From Streptomyces sp. SLBN-31 (lineage in GTDB: Bacteria > Actinomycetota > Actinomycetes > Streptomycetales > Streptomycetaceae), in NCBI RefSeq assembly GCF_006715395.1, contig NZ_VFNC01000001.1:806001-870000 (forward strand): a stretch of 64,000 bases of DNA, given 5' to 3'. Shown here piece by piece: positions 7,449-16,766 of the stretch. The position numbers were made by a program, and so were the translations under genes. How positions within the stretch are numbered: the stretch's first letter is position 1; the number at the start of each line of letters is the position of its first letter. The notes below the pieces were generated by a model that was not told where the DNA came from, did not search any database, and worked only from the letters and a program-made list of their open reading frames with translations.

Positions 7449-7600
7449 CGCGGGCTCCGAGCATGCGCGCAGGGCAGGCCTCCGGCGCCTGATGCGGGCC
7501 CTCGAGCACGCCGCACCGCGTGCCGGGCGAGCCTCCGGCGCCTGACGAAGTGCCCCCGAGCACGCCGAGCACACGCCAAGCGCGCATCGGGCGAACCCCC
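7357..7600 (+). repeat. GC-rich tandem and interspersed repeats
   Basis: Short GCCGAG(T/C)G-type units run from about 7357 through the end of the response-regulator gene. The 15-mer GCCTCCGGCGCCTGA then occurs three times, at 7434-7448 (including the gene's stop codon), 7478-7492 and 7531-7545, inside longer 44-53 bp units that also contain GAGCA(C/T)GC and GTGCCGGGCG. A degenerate fourth unit follows near 7585. This repeat block fills most of the 326-bp gap 7449-7774; no other gene or promoter is evident there. Confidence 0.75.
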
Positions 7601-7774
7601 GTCGCCCGACAACCGCCCCCGAAGCGCGCCCGCGCCCGCCGCACCGACCGAGCCGACAAAGCTCCGCTCCGTCGCCTCGCCGACCGACCCGACAAGGCCC
7701 CGCCCCGTCCCACATCCCGGGACCTCTCGAAACCGGCTCGCCTACCCACCCCCCTCCTCCCATACGCTTGTCCC

Positions 7775-8845
7775 GTGACCCCCGTCGAGCTCTCCCGTAC
7801 CGTGCTGCGCGCGGTGCGTCGTGCTGTCGACGAGGGGGAGCTCAGCGTTCCCGTGCCGGCGCGGGCCGTCGTCACGCCCCCCGGTCCCGGCGGCTGCGGT
7901 GACTACGCCACCAACATCGCCCTCCAGCTCGCCCGCCCCGCCGGCCAAACGCCTCTCCGCGTGGCCGAGATCCTGCGGCAGTACCTGGCCGGGACCGCCG
8001 GCGTCGCCGACGTCACCGTCACCCGGCCCGGCTTCCTCAACATCAGCCTGAGCGACACCGCGCCGGCCACGTTCGCCCTCGCCCGCCAGGTCCTCGCGGA
8101 GGGCATGGAGTACGGCCATGGCGACGCCCTCGCCGGCCGGATCGTCGAGCTGCGCATCCCGTACGACGTCCGTGCCGAGGTTGTCGCCGACGCGCTCACC
8201 CGTCTCGTTGCCGCGCAGGGCGGCCGCGCCGAGGTCGACCACCGCGAGCCCGTCAACCTCCGGCCCGTCCCGGCACCCGAGGACCCTGCCCCGCTCGGCC
8301 CCGACGCCGCACGCTGGGCGCTGCTGTACCCCGCCGCCCACGACCGGCCGCGGATCACCGCCGATCATCTGGTCCAGCGCGAGAGCAACCCTCTCTTCCG
8401 CGTCCGTTACGCACACGCCCGCACCCGGGCCCTCGGCCGTAACGCCGCCTCCCTGGGCTTCGCCGCCGAACCCGGGGACCCCGCCCTCGGCGCCCACCCC
8501 CATCACGCCGCCGAACCCCGGAACCCCGTCCTCGGCGCCGCCGCCCCCCTCCTCGGCGCCCACCCCCCTCACGCCGCCACCCCCCTCACCCCCCTCCTCA
8601 CCGCTCTGGCCGACCACCCCCGCGTACTGGCCCTGGCGGCCGCCCACCGTGCCCCCGACCGTCTCGCCCGGCACCTCGTCACCGTCGCCGATGCCGTGCT
8701 TCCCTTTCTCCCTGCCGTGCTCCCGCTCGGCGAGGAGAAACCCGCGGCCGCCCACCGCGCCCGGCTCGCTCTTGCCGAAGCCGCCGGGACGGTGCTGGCC
8801 GGCGGCCTGTCCCTGCTCGGCATCGACGCACCCGACCACCTCTAG
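7775..8845 (+). CDS. nrtL: ArgS-related anticodon-binding protein NrtL
   Basis: This 356-residue protein resembles the two ends of arginyl-tRNA synthetase without the middle. Residues 1-95 match the N-terminal tRNA-recognition (Add-1) domain, and the C-terminal half (about 195-356) matches the all-helical DALR anticodon-binding domain. The catalytic Rossmann domain with HIGH and KMSK motifs is absent; real ArgRS is about 580 residues. The GTG start follows a C-rich tract with no clear ribosome binding site. Residues about 230-275 are an Ala/Pro/His/Leu repeat insertion encoded by tandem DNA. It occupies the position of argS upstream of lysA in Mycobacterium, so it is probably a decayed or repurposed copy. 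Confidence 0.8.
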   Translation: MTPVELSRTVLRAVRRAVDEGELSVPVPARAVVTPPGPGGCGDYATNIALQLARPAGQTPLRVAEILRQYLAGTAGVADVTVTRPGFLNISLSDTAPATFALARQVLAEGMEYGHGDALAGRIVELRIPYDVRAEVVADALTRLVAAQGGRAEVDHREPVNLRPVPAPEDPAPLGPDAARWALLYPAAHDRPRITADHLVQRESNPLFRVRYAHARTRALGRNAASLGFAAEPGDPALGAHPHHAAEPRNPVLGAAAPLLGAHPPHAATPLTPLLTALADHPRVLALAAAHRAPDRLARHLVTVADAVLPFLPAVLPLGEEKPAAAHRARLALAEAAGTVLAGGLSLLGIDAPDHL

Positions 8846-8898
8846 AGGCAGCCGGAGGAGTCGCCTGGAGCCGCAGATCGCTACACAGTTGGTCAGCT

Positions 8899-8976
8899 CG
8901 ACTGCCCACAGCCGTCGGGTCGATTGACAGCCCACAGCCGTCGGACCGATCGACTGCCCACACCCGTCGGACCGAC
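8899..8976 (+). repeat. Three tandem 26-bp repeats upstream of lysA
   Basis: Units at 8899-8924, 8925-8950 and 8951-8976 share the core GCCCACA(G/C)CCGTCGG with few differences. They lie directly after nrtL and 130-200 bp before lysA. There are no spacers, so this is a minisatellite-type array, not CRISPR. Confidence 0.75.
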
Positions 8977-9042
8977 CCGGCCAACCCGGCCGCCCGGCCA
9001 ACCCGGCCACCCGGCCAACCCGGCCCCCCGACCAACCCGCCC
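8973..9042 (+). repeat. 17-18 bp CCGGCCAACCCGGCC tandem repeats
   Basis: About four copies of a unit CCGGCCAACCCGGCC plus 2-3 bases run head to tail straight after the 26-bp array, degenerating toward 9042. Each unit is partly self-complementary (GGCC/CCGG), so RNA across it could fold. Confidence 0.7.
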
Positions 9043-9104
9043 GGTCCCCAGCTCCCGCTCCCATCCCCCGCCAGCCCCCAGAGAAAGCCAAGAAAGCCAC
9101 TGAG

Positions 9105-10496
9105 ATGAGCCGTTCCGCACACCCCGCCGGGCCCCGTCACGCCGATGTCCTTCCCGAGGGGCACTACTCCGCTCCGCCCGCCGACCTCAACGCCCTCGAC
9201 CCGAAGGTGTGGGCCGAGACCGTCGGTCGTGGCGAGGACGGTGTCGTCACCGTCGGCGGTATCGACGTCAAGCGGATCGCCGAGGAGTACGGCACCCCCG
9301 CCTACGTGCTCGACGAGACCGACTTCCGGGCGCGGGCGCGCGCCTGGCGTACCGCCTTCGGGCAGGACGCCGACGTCTTCTACGCGGGCAAGGCGTTCCT
9401 GTCCCGGGCCGTGGTGCGATGGCTGCACGAGGAGGGGCTCAACCTCGACGTGTGCTCCGGCGGCGAGCTCGCCACCGCGCTCTCGGCCGGTATGCCCGCC
9501 GACCGCATCGCCTTTCACGGCAACAACAAGTCCACGCAGGAGATCCGCCGGGCCGTCGAGGCCGGTGTCGGGCGGATCGTCCTCGACTCCTTCAAGGAGA
9601 TCGTGCGGGTCGCCCACATCGCGCAGGAGCTCGGCAAGCGGCAGCGCGTGCAGATCCGTATCACCGTCGGCGTCGAGGCGCACACGCACGAGTTCATCGC
9701 CACCGCCCACGAGGACCAGAAGTTCGGCATTCCGCTGGCCGGCGGGCAGGCCGCGGAGGCCGTGCGGCGGGCGTTGCAGCTCGACGGGCTGGAGCTCATC
9801 GGGATTCACAGCCACATCGGGTCGCAGATCTTCGACATGTCGGGGTTCGAGGTCGCCGCCCACCGGGTGGTCGGGCTGCTCAGGGACATCCGGGACGAGC
9901 ACGGGATCGAGCTGCCGGAGATCGACCTCGGCGGCGGGCTCGGGATCGCGTACACCAGTGACGACGACCCCCGTGAGCCCCACGAGATCGCCAAGGCCCT
10001 GACCGAGATCGTGACGCGCGAGTGCGAGGGTGCCCGGCTGCGCACGCCCCGGATCTCCGTCGAGCCCGGGCGCGCCATCGTCGGACCGACCGCCTTCACG
10101 CTGTACGAGGTCGGGACCATCAAGCCCCTCGACAACCTGCGCACCTACGTCTCCGTCGACGGCGGCATGTCCGACAACATCCGCACCGCGCTCTACGACG
10201 CCGAGTACAGCGTCGCCCTGGTCTCCCGCACCTCCGACGCCGAGCCGATGCTCGCCCGCGTCGTCGGCAAGCACTGCGAGAGCGGGGACATCGTGGTCAA
10301 GGACGCGTTCCTGCCGGGCGACCTGGCGCCGGGCGACCTGATCGCCGTACCGGCGACGGGCGCCTACTGCAGGTCCATGGCCAGCAACTACAACCACGTC
10401 CTGCGTCCGCCCGTCGTCGCTGTCAGCGACGGCGAGGCGCGGGTCATCGTCCGCCGCGAGACGGAGGAGGACCTCCTGCGTCTGGACGTCGGCTGA
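9105..10496 (+). CDS. lysA: Diaminopimelate decarboxylase
   Basis: A PLP enzyme that decarboxylates meso-diaminopimelate to L-lysine, the last step of lysine synthesis. The 463-residue length is normal. The alanine-racemase-like TIM barrel carries the PLP lysine in FYAGKAF (Lys96). [10 protein letters not shown] and the phosphate-binding [10 protein letters not shown] follow, and the C-terminal beta domain has the EPGR, CESGD and active-site GAYC motifs. Start ATG 9105 gives the normal N-terminus; its ribosome binding site is weak. It is followed by hom, thrC and thrB, the other branch of the aspartate family. Confidence 0.96.
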   Translation: MSRSAHPAGPRHADVLPEGHYSAPPADLNALDPKVWAETVGRGEDGVVTVGGIDVKRIAEEYGTPAYVLDETDFRARARAWRTAFGQDADVFYAGKAFLSRAVVRWLHEEGLNLDVCSGGELATALSAGMPADRIAFHGNNKSTQEIRRAVEAGVGRIVLDSFKEIVRVAHIAQELGKRQRVQIRITVGVEAHTHEFIATAHEDQKFGIPLAGGQAAEAVRRALQLDGLELIGIHSHIGSQIFDMSGFEVAAHRVVGLLRDIRDEHGIELPEIDLGGGLGIAYTSDDDPREPHEIAKALTEIVTRECEGARLRTPRISVEPGRAIVGPTAFTLYEVGTIKPLDNLRTYVSVDGGMSDNIRTALYDAEYSVALVSRTSDAEPMLARVVGKHCESGDIVVKDAFLPGDLAPGDLIAVPATGAYCRSMASNYNHVLRPPVVAVSDGEARVIVRRETEEDLLRLDVG

Positions 10497-10515
10497 GCCC
10501 GTGCACAGCGCGGCG

Positions 10516-10542
10516 GGGTGGAAGATCTGCGGTTCTCCACCC
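10516..10542 (+). terminator. Possible terminator between lysA and hom
   Basis: GGGTGGA (10516-10522) pairs with TCCACCC (10536-10542). It is 20 bases after the lysA stop and has no T run. The remaining 100 bp before hom could hold a promoter. Confidence 0.4.
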
Positions 10543-10647
10543 TCCGAGAAATGAAATAGATGTCTCACGATCCGGACAATCGACAGAAAGTCCCGTCCGG
10601 TGAGTGAGACTGGACCCACCGTAGACGGTATGAGGAAACGAGGTCGG

Positions 10648-11940
10648 ATGATGCGTACGCGTCCGCTGAAGGTGGCGCTGCTGGGCTGTGGGGTTGTCGG
10701 CTCAGAGGTGGCGCGCATCATGACGACGCACGCCGACGACCTCGCCGCGAGGATCGGCGCCCCCGTCGAACTCGCGGGCGTCGCCGTACGGCGTCCGAGC
10801 AAGGTCCGTGAGGGCATCGACCCGAGCCTGGTCACCACCGACGCGACCGCCCTGGTCAAACGCGGCGACATCGACGTGGTGGTGGAGGTGATCGGCGGGA
10901 TCGAGCCCGCGCGGTCCCTCATCGCCACCGCCTTCGAGCACGGGGCGTCCGTGGTCTCCGCCAACAAGGCGCTGCTCGCCCAGGACGGGGCCGCGCTGCA
11001 CGCGGCCGCCGAGGCCCATGACGCGGACCTCTACTACGAGGCCGCCGTCGCCGGTGCCATCCCGCTGATCCGGCCGCTGCGCGAGTCCCTCGCCGGCGAC
11101 AAGGTCAACCGGGTCCTCGGGATCGTCAACGGGACGACCAACTTCATCCTCGACAAGATGGACTCCACGGGCGCCGGCTACCAGGAGGCCCTCGACGAGG
11201 CCACCGCCCTGGGGTACGCGGAGGCCGACCCGACCGCCGACGTCGAGGGCTTCGACGCGGCCGCCAAGGCCGCCATCCTCGCCGGCATCGCCTTCCACTC
11301 CCGCGTGCGCCTCGACGACGTCTACCGCGAGGGCATGACCGAGGTCACCGCCGCCGACTTCCGTTCGGCGAAGGAGATGGGCTGCACCATCAAGCTGCTC
11401 GCCATCTGCGAGCGGGCCGAGGACGGCGGCTCGATCACCGCGCGCGTGCATCCCGCGATGATCCCGCTGACCCATCCGCTCGCCTCCGTGCGCGGCGCGT
11501 ACAACGCCGTGTTCGTCGAGTCCGACGCGAGCGGACAGCTGATGTTCTACGGCCCCGGAGCGGGCGGCGCGCCGACCGCCTCCGCCGTTCTCGGCGACCT
11601 CGTCGCCGTCTGCCGCAACCGGCTCAGCGGGGCGACGGGGCCCGGCGAGTCGGCGTACGCCGCGCTGCCGGTGTCGGGGATGGGTGAGGTCGTCACCCGC
11701 TATCACATCAGCCTCGACGTCGCGGACAAACCGGGTGTTCTCGCCCAGGTGGCCACCGTGTTCGCCGAACACGGGGTGTCCATCGATACCGTTCGGCAGC
11801 AGGGCAAGGACGGCGAGGCCTCTCTCGTCGTCGTCACCCACCGCGCGTCCGACGCCTCCCTGTCCGGGACCGTCGAGTCGCTGCGCAAGCTCGACACCGT
11901 GCGGGGTGTCGCCAGCATCATGCGGGTTGAAGGAGAGTAA
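10648..11940 (+). CDS. hom: Homoserine dehydrogenase
   Basis: Reduces aspartate semialdehyde to homoserine, the branch point to threonine and methionine. The 430-residue protein has an N-terminal NAD(P) Rossmann motif (LLGCGVVGSEV), the catalytic domain with NGTTNFILD and the signature AEADPTADVEGFDAAAK, and a C-terminal ACT domain (about residues 350-428, HISLDVADKPGVLAQVATVFAEH) that probably senses threonine. Tandem ATGs at 10648 and 10651 follow GAGG (10640-10643); upstream starts at 10630 and 10600 lack conserved sequence. thrC follows 6 bases after the stop, so the two are co-transcribed. Confidence 0.95.
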   Translation: MMRTRPLKVALLGCGVVGSEVARIMTTHADDLAARIGAPVELAGVAVRRPSKVREGIDPSLVTTDATALVKRGDIDVVVEVIGGIEPARSLIATAFEHGASVVSANKALLAQDGAALHAAAEAHDADLYYEAAVAGAIPLIRPLRESLAGDKVNRVLGIVNGTTNFILDKMDSTGAGYQEALDEATALGYAEADPTADVEGFDAAAKAAILAGIAFHSRVRLDDVYREGMTEVTAADFRSAKEMGCTIKLLAICERAEDGGSITARVHPAMIPLTHPLASVRGAYNAVFVESDASGQLMFYGPGAGGAPTASAVLGDLVAVCRNRLSGATGPGESAYAALPVSGMGEVVTRYHISLDVADKPGVLAQVATVFAEHGVSIDTVRQQGKDGEASLVVVTHRASDASLSGTVESLRKLDTVRGVASIMRVEGE

Positions 11941-11946
11941 CCAGCA

Positions 11947-13005
11947 ATGACCCACCAGTGGCGCGGAATCATCGAGGAGTACCGGGACCGGCTGCCCGTC
12001 TCCGACAGCACGCCGGTCGTGACGCTCCGCGAGGGCGGCACGCCCCTCGTGCCCGCGCAGGTGCTCTCCGAGCGCACGGGCTGCGAGGTCCACCTGAAGG
12101 TGGAGGGCGCGAACCCCACCGGGTCCTTCAAGGACCGCGGCATGACCATGGCGATCAGCAGGGCGAAGGAGGAGGGGGCGAAGGCCGTCATCTGTGCCTC
12201 CACCGGCAACACCTCCGCCTCCGCCGCCGCCTACGCCGTCCGCGCGGGCATGGTTTCGGCCGTTCTCGTGCCGCAGGGCAAGATCGCGCTCGGCAAGATG
12301 GGGCAGGCGCTGGTGCACGGCGCCAAGATCCTCCAGGTCGACGGCAACTTCGACGACTGCCTCACCCTGGCCCGCGCGCTGAGCGACAACTACCCCGTCG
12401 CGCTGGTCAATTCGGTCAATCCGGTGCGTATCGAGGGGCAGAAGACCGCCTCCTTCGAGATCGTGGACATGCTGGGCGACGCCCCCGACATCCACGTTCT
12501 GCCGGTGGGCAACGCGGGCAACATCACGGCCTACTGGAAGGGTTACAAGGAGTACGCCGCCGACGGCGTCTCCTCCAGGACTCCCCGCATGTGGGGTTTC
12601 CAGGCCTCCGGTTCCGCCCCCATCGTGCGCGGCGAGATCGTCAAGGACCCGTCGACCATCGCCACCGCCATCCGGATCGGCAACCCGGCCTCCTGGCAGT
12701 ACGCGCTGGCGGCACGGGACGAATCCGGCGGCCTCATCGACGAGGTGACGGACCGTGAGATCCTGCGCGCCTACCGGCTGTTGGCCTCCCAGGAGGGCGT
12801 CTTCGTGGAGCCCGCCTCGGCCGCTTCCGTCGCCGGTCTGCTGAAGGCCGCCGAACAGGGCAAGGTCGACCCGGGCCAGACCATCGTCTGCACGGTCACC
12901 GGAAACGGTCTGAAGGACCCGGACTGGGCCGTCGCCGGCGCCCCGCAGCCGGTCACCGTCCCGGTCGACGCGGCGACGGCGGCCGAGCGCCTCGGGCTGG
13001 CGTAA
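11947..13005 (+). CDS. thrC: Threonine synthase
   Basis: A PLP-dependent enzyme converting O-phosphohomoserine to threonine. The 352-residue length is typical of the short actinobacterial form. The PLP lysine is Lys62 in [11 protein letters not shown], and the phosphate-binding loop is in the GNAGN segment ([14 protein letters not shown]). The ATG start is preceded by GGAGAG at the end of hom. It is co-transcribed with hom. A 270-bp gap with a probable promoter follows before thrB. Confidence 0.95.
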   Translation: MTHQWRGIIEEYRDRLPVSDSTPVVTLREGGTPLVPAQVLSERTGCEVHLKVEGANPTGSFKDRGMTMAISRAKEEGAKAVICASTGNTSASAAAYAVRAGMVSAVLVPQGKIALGKMGQALVHGAKILQVDGNFDDCLTLARALSDNYPVALVNSVNPVRIEGQKTASFEIVDMLGDAPDIHVLPVGNAGNITAYWKGYKEYAADGVSSRTPRMWGFQASGSAPIVRGEIVKDPSTIATAIRIGNPASWQYALAARDESGGLIDEVTDREILRAYRLLASQEGVFVEPASAASVAGLLKAAEQGKVDPGQTIVCTVTGNGLKDPDWAVAGAPQPVTVPVDAATAAERLGLA

Positions 13006-13084
13006 CACCGCACGCCGGGGGACATCCCCGACGGGGGTGCACAGGGGGCTTGCGACACGCATCGTGCGCCTCCTGTGCGCCCTA

Positions 13085-13114
13085 TGTCGCCACAGAACCT
13101 TCCTTCGATAGGCT
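13085..13114 (+). promoter_or_regulatory. Possible promoter for thrB
   Basis: TGTCGC (13085-13090) and TAGGCT (13109-13114) are separated by 18 bp, resembling -35 and -10 boxes of a vegetative Streptomyces promoter, about 160 bp before the thrB start. This is pattern evidence only. Confidence 0.35.
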
Positions 13115-13275
13115 GTACCGAACCCGCCCGCTGCATATGCCTCCGCATACAGCCGGGTGCCGCGCCGTCTCCGCGGCCCGGAAGCGGTTCCACGGACCTC
13201 CAGGGTCCTCACGCACGTAGCGAAAGTCATCGAAGGTTTTCGACAATCACGCAGCTCAAGGAGAGTCGTCGAGCG

Positions 13276-14193
13276 ATGGCCGGTCCAGCCTTCCGAGCCG
13301 CCGCCGTAAGGGTGCGCGTTCCCGCCACCAGCGCCAACCTCGGCCCGGGCTTCGACGCCCTCGGCCTGTCGCTGGGGCTCTACGACGACGTGGTCGTCCG
13401 GGTCGCCGACTCCGGGCTGCACATCGACATCGCCGGCGAGGGCAGCGAGACGCTCCCGCGCGACGAGAGCCACCTTCTCGTACGGTCCCTGCGCACCGCC
13501 TTCGACCTGCTCGGCGGGCAGCCGCGGGGCCTGGAGATCGTCTGCGCCAACCGCATCCCGCACGGCCGCGGCCTGGGCTCCTCCTCGGCCGCCATCTGCG
13601 CCGGCATCGTCGCCGCGCGCGCCGTGACGATAGGCGGCGAGGCGCGGCTGGACGACACGGCGCTGCTCGAGCTCGCGACCGAGATCGAGGGCCACCCCGA
13701 CAACGTGGCCCCGTGTCTGCTCGGCGGCTTCACCATCGCCTGGATGGAGTCCGGCGCGGCCCGGGCGATCAGGCTGGATCCCGCCGATTCCATCGTTCCG
13801 GTGGTTTTCGTGCCCGGTAAGCCGGTCCTGACCGAGACCGCGCGCGGACTGCTCCCGCGCACCGTGCCGCACGTCGACGCCGCCGCCAACGCGGGCCGGG
13901 CGGCCCTGCTCGTCGAGGCCCTGACCAGGCGCCCCGAGCTGCTGCTGCCCGCCACCGAGGACCGTCTGCACCAGGAGTACCGGGCACCGGCCATGCCGGA
14001 GAGCGCCGCGCTGGTGGAGCGGCTGCGGGCCGACGGGGTCCCGGCAGTCATTTCAGGAGCGGGACCCACCGTGCTCGCGCTGGTCGACGCCGACAGCGCC
14101 GACAAGGTGTCCCATCTGGCAGGCGAGGGCTGGGCCGCGAACCGGCTCGACCTCGACGCGCAGGGAGCGAGCGTGTTGCCGCTTGCGCCCTGA
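13276..14193 (+). CDS. thrB: Homoserine kinase
   Basis: A GHMP-family kinase phosphorylating homoserine with ATP, the step before threonine synthase. The 305-residue protein shows GHMP motif 1 (VPATSANLGPGFDALG), the ATP-binding motif 2 (PHGRGLGSSSAAICAG) and the C-terminal motif 3 (VISGAGPTVLAL). ATG 13276 follows AAGGAGAG (about 13258-13265) and gives the normal N-terminus; the open frame upstream to 13075 has no conserved sequence. It is separated from thrC by 270 bp, unlike the tight hom-thrC pair, so it probably has its own promoter. Confidence 0.95.
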   Translation: MAGPAFRAAAVRVRVPATSANLGPGFDALGLSLGLYDDVVVRVADSGLHIDIAGEGSETLPRDESHLLVRSLRTAFDLLGGQPRGLEIVCANRIPHGRGLGSSSAAICAGIVAARAVTIGGEARLDDTALLELATEIEGHPDNVAPCLLGGFTIAWMESGAARAIRLDPADSIVPVVFVPGKPVLTETARGLLPRTVPHVDAAANAGRAALLVEALTRRPELLLPATEDRLHQEYRAPAMPESAALVERLRADGVPAVISGAGPTVLALVDADSADKVSHLAGEGWAANRLDLDAQGASVLPLAP

Positions 14194-14606
14194 CACGCGG
14201 TTGCCGGATTTCGAGAGGGGGAATGTTTGTTGGATCCGGTAGTGTTAATCTCAAGTCTGCACCCGACCCCACCATGGCGAGGTGCTTCGTGTCCCCGTCC
14301 GGGACAGACATTCTTCCGGGAGCCTCCCAAGCCGCACTGTGTTCCGTACGACGTACGCGGGCAGTACCTCGTACGCGAGCACTGAACGACTTGCCGGGCA
14401 CGCTCCGGAATCGGTGCTACCGAGCCACGTGACACTGACACCCGGTGCCGCGGCCCAGGCTCCGGGCAGCGCCATCCCAGATATTCCCTCCGCCTGCATT
14501 GGCGGACCACCGCCCCGGCACGGTCCACACAGCAAGGACCACTGCCGGACAGCACAACCGGTCGCCGAGCCAGAAGGCCGACGTCCGCTCCAGGGAAGGA
14601 CCCTTC
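14194..14606 (+). promoter_or_regulatory. Long rho leader region
   Basis: This 413-bp gap before rho contains no convincing gene. A TAGTGT element (14240-14245) resembles a -10 box, although no clear -35 was found. A GTCCC/GGGAC hairpin (14291-14305) and other GC-rich inverted segments follow, and a GGAAGGA ribosome binding site stands just before the GTG. A long untranslated leader on rho suggests autoregulated early termination, as known for rho in enteric bacteria; here that is inference. Confidence 0.45.
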
Positions 14607-16643
14607 GTGAGCGACACCACCGATCTGATGGGCGCACGTGTCGAGGAGACCGCTGCCGCGCCCGCCACGGACGCCTCCGCGCCTACCACCGGTGCCGGCT
14701 CCCGGCGGCGCCGCGGTACCGGCCTCGACGGCATGGTGCTGGCCGAGCTGCAGCAGGTCGCCTCGGGCCTCGGCATCAGGGGCACCGCGCGGATGCGCAA
14801 GAGCCAGCTGATCGAGGTCATCAAGGAGGCGCAGGCCGGAGGCGGTGCCGCGGCCGCCAAGGCCGACGCCGCCACCGAGACCAAGCCGAAGCGCCGGGCC
14901 ACCTCCAAGGCCCGTACCGGCGATGACGGTGCTCCCGCCGCCGAGAAGAAGGCGACCGAGGCCCCCGCCGAGAAGGCCGTGGCCCAGCAGCAGATCGAGA
15001 TCCCCGGCCAGCCCGCCGCCGGTGACGACGCCCCCACCGAGCGCCGTCGTCGCCGTGCCACCGCCGAGGCCGGCGCCCCGACGGGTTCGGGTGCCGAGAC
15101 CGTCGTCGCCGAGGCCAAGAGCGAGGCCAGGAACGACAACTCCGCCCCGCAGGCGCAGAACGACGCCAAGGGCGACGCCGGTGACGGCGAGGGCCGTGGC
15201 CGCCGCGACCGCCGGGACCGCGGCCGTGACCGCGGTGACCGTCAGGACCGCGGCGAGCGCCAGGACCGCGGTGACCGTCAGGACCGCGGGGACCGCCGCA
15301 AGGGCGACGACCAGCAGGGCCAGGGCGGCCAGCAGCGTGGTCAGCAGCAGAACCAGCAGGGCGGCGGCCGTCAGGACAACCGCCAGCAGCAGGACGACGA
15401 CGACTTCGACGGCGGCCGCCGCGGCCGTCGCGGGCGCTACCGCGACCGTCGTGGCCGGCGTGGCCGCGACGACATCGCCACCGAGCCGCAGATCGCCGAG
15501 GACGACGTCCTGATCCCGGTCGCGGGCATCCTCGACATCCTCGACAACTACGCCTTCATCCGTACCTCGGGCTACCTCCCCGGGCCGAACGACGTGTACG
15601 TCTCCCTCGCCCAGGTCCGCAAGAACGGCCTGCGCAAGGGCGACCACGTCACCGGCGCGGTCCGTCAGCCCAAGGAAGGCGAGCGGCGCGAGAAGTTCAA
15701 CGCGCTGGTCCGCCTCGACTCCGTCAACGGCATGTCGCCCGAACACGGCCGTGGCCGCCCGGAGTTCAACAAGCTGACCCCGCTCTACCCGCAGGACCGG
15801 CTCCGTCTGGAGACGGACCCGGGCGTGCTGACCACCCGCATCATCGACCTCGTGTCGCCGATCGGTAAGGGCCAGCGCGGTCTGATCGTGGCCCCGCCGA
15901 AGACCGGCAAGACCATGATCATGCAGGCGATCGCCAACGCGATCACGCACAACAACCCCGAGTGCCACCTGATGGTCGTCCTGGTCGACGAGCGTCCGGA
16001 AGAGGTCACCGACATGCAGCGGTCGGTCAAGGGCGAGGTCATCTCCTCGACCTTCGACCGTCCGGCCGAGGACCACACCACGGTCGCCGAGCTCGCCATC
16101 GAGCGCGCCAAGCGTCTGGTGGAGCTGGGCCACGACGTGGTCGTGCTGCTCGACTCCATCACGCGTCTGGGCCGTGCGTACAACCTCGCCGCGCCCGCCT
16201 CCGGCCGCATCCTGTCCGGTGGTGTCGACTCGACCGCCCTGTACCCGCCGAAGCGGTTCTTCGGTGCCGCGCGCAACATCGAGGACGGCGGCTCGCTCAC
16301 CATCCTCGCGACCGCGCTCGTCGACACCGGGTCCCGCATGGACGAGGTGATCTTCGAGGAGTTCAAGGGCACCGGCAACGCGGAGCTCAAGCTCGACCGG
16401 AAGCTCGCCGACAAGCGCATCTTCCCCGCGGTGGACGTGGACGCGTCCGGTACCCGTAAGGAAGAGATCCTGCTCGCCCCCGACGAGCTCGGGATCGTCT
16501 GGAAGCTGCGCCGGGTGCTGCACGCCCTCGACCAGCAGCAGGCGGTCGAGCTGCTGCTCGACAAGATGAAGCAGACGAAGTCGAACGCCGAATTCCTGAT
16601 GCAGATCCAGAAGACGACGCCGACCCCCGGCAACGGCGACTGA
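14607..16643 (+). CDS. rho: Transcription termination factor Rho
   Basis: A hexameric RNA-dependent ATPase that ends transcription. The GTG 14607 follows GGAAGGA. The 678-residue protein is much longer than E. coli Rho (419) because of a large insertion. A helical Rho_N domain (about 40-75) is followed by an Ala/Lys/Glu-rich and then Arg/Asp/Gln/Gly-rich disordered arm (about 80-290) with DR-Q-DRG repeats. The cold-shock-like RNA-binding fold comes next ([15 protein letters not shown]), then the P-loop PPKTGKT (Lys435), Walker [11 protein letters not shown] and Arg-finger regions. The insertion is typical of high-GC Gram-positives. A perfect 16-bp terminator follows. Confidence 0.96.
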   Translation: MSDTTDLMGARVEETAAAPATDASAPTTGAGSRRRRGTGLDGMVLAELQQVASGLGIRGTARMRKSQLIEVIKEAQAGGGAAAAKADAATETKPKRRATSKARTGDDGAPAAEKKATEAPAEKAVAQQQIEIPGQPAAGDDAPTERRRRRATAEAGAPTGSGAETVVAEAKSEARNDNSAPQAQNDAKGDAGDGEGRGRRDRRDRGRDRGDRQDRGERQDRGDRQDRGDRRKGDDQQGQGGQQRGQQQNQQGGGRQDNRQQQDDDDFDGGRRGRRGRYRDRRGRRGRDDIATEPQIAEDDVLIPVAGILDILDNYAFIRTSGYLPGPNDVYVSLAQVRKNGLRKGDHVTGAVRQPKEGERREKFNALVRLDSVNGMSPEHGRGRPEFNKLTPLYPQDRLRLETDPGVLTTRIIDLVSPIGKGQRGLIVAPPKTGKTMIMQAIANAITHNNPECHLMVVLVDERPEEVTDMQRSVKGEVISSTFDRPAEDHTTVAELAIERAKRLVELGHDVVVLLDSITRLGRAYNLAAPASGRILSGGVDSTALYPPKRFFGAARNIEDGGSLTILATALVDTGSRMDEVIFEEFKGTGNAELKLDRKLADKRIFPAVDVDASGTRKEEILLAPDELGIVWKLRRVLHALDQQQAVELLLDKMKQTKSNAEFLMQIQKTTPTPGNGD

Positions 16644-16659
16644 CCTCATCCGCCTCGAA

Positions 16660-16695
16660 AGGCGCCCTCCGTCACCTGTGTGACGGAGGGCGCCT
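16660..16695 (+). terminator. Strong terminator after rho
   Basis: A perfect 16-bp stem (16660-16675 with 16680-16695), loop CTGT, is followed by CTTTGG, 16 bases after the rho stop. Confidence 0.9.
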
Positions 16696-16766
16696 CTTTG
16701 GCGCTGATAGGAACGGGCGTGCTATCCCGCCCCTCCCATCACCTGTGCCCCCGGGGGGAAACACCC

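Noticed and set aside
8899..8976. CRISPR-like 26-bp repeats
   Set aside because: Units are directly adjacent with no spacers and no cas genes are nearby; they are plain tandem repeats.
10600..10647. Earlier starts for hom (10600 or 10630)
   Set aside because: The added residues are not part of the conserved Rossmann start, and GAGG fits the ATG pair at 10648/10651.
10702..16649. Two minus-strand open frames of 1089 residues each
   Set aside because: They are antisense to hom/thrC/thrB and thrB/rho, which have clear enzyme motifs; the antisense products are Arg/Gly/Val/Asp-rich without motifs.
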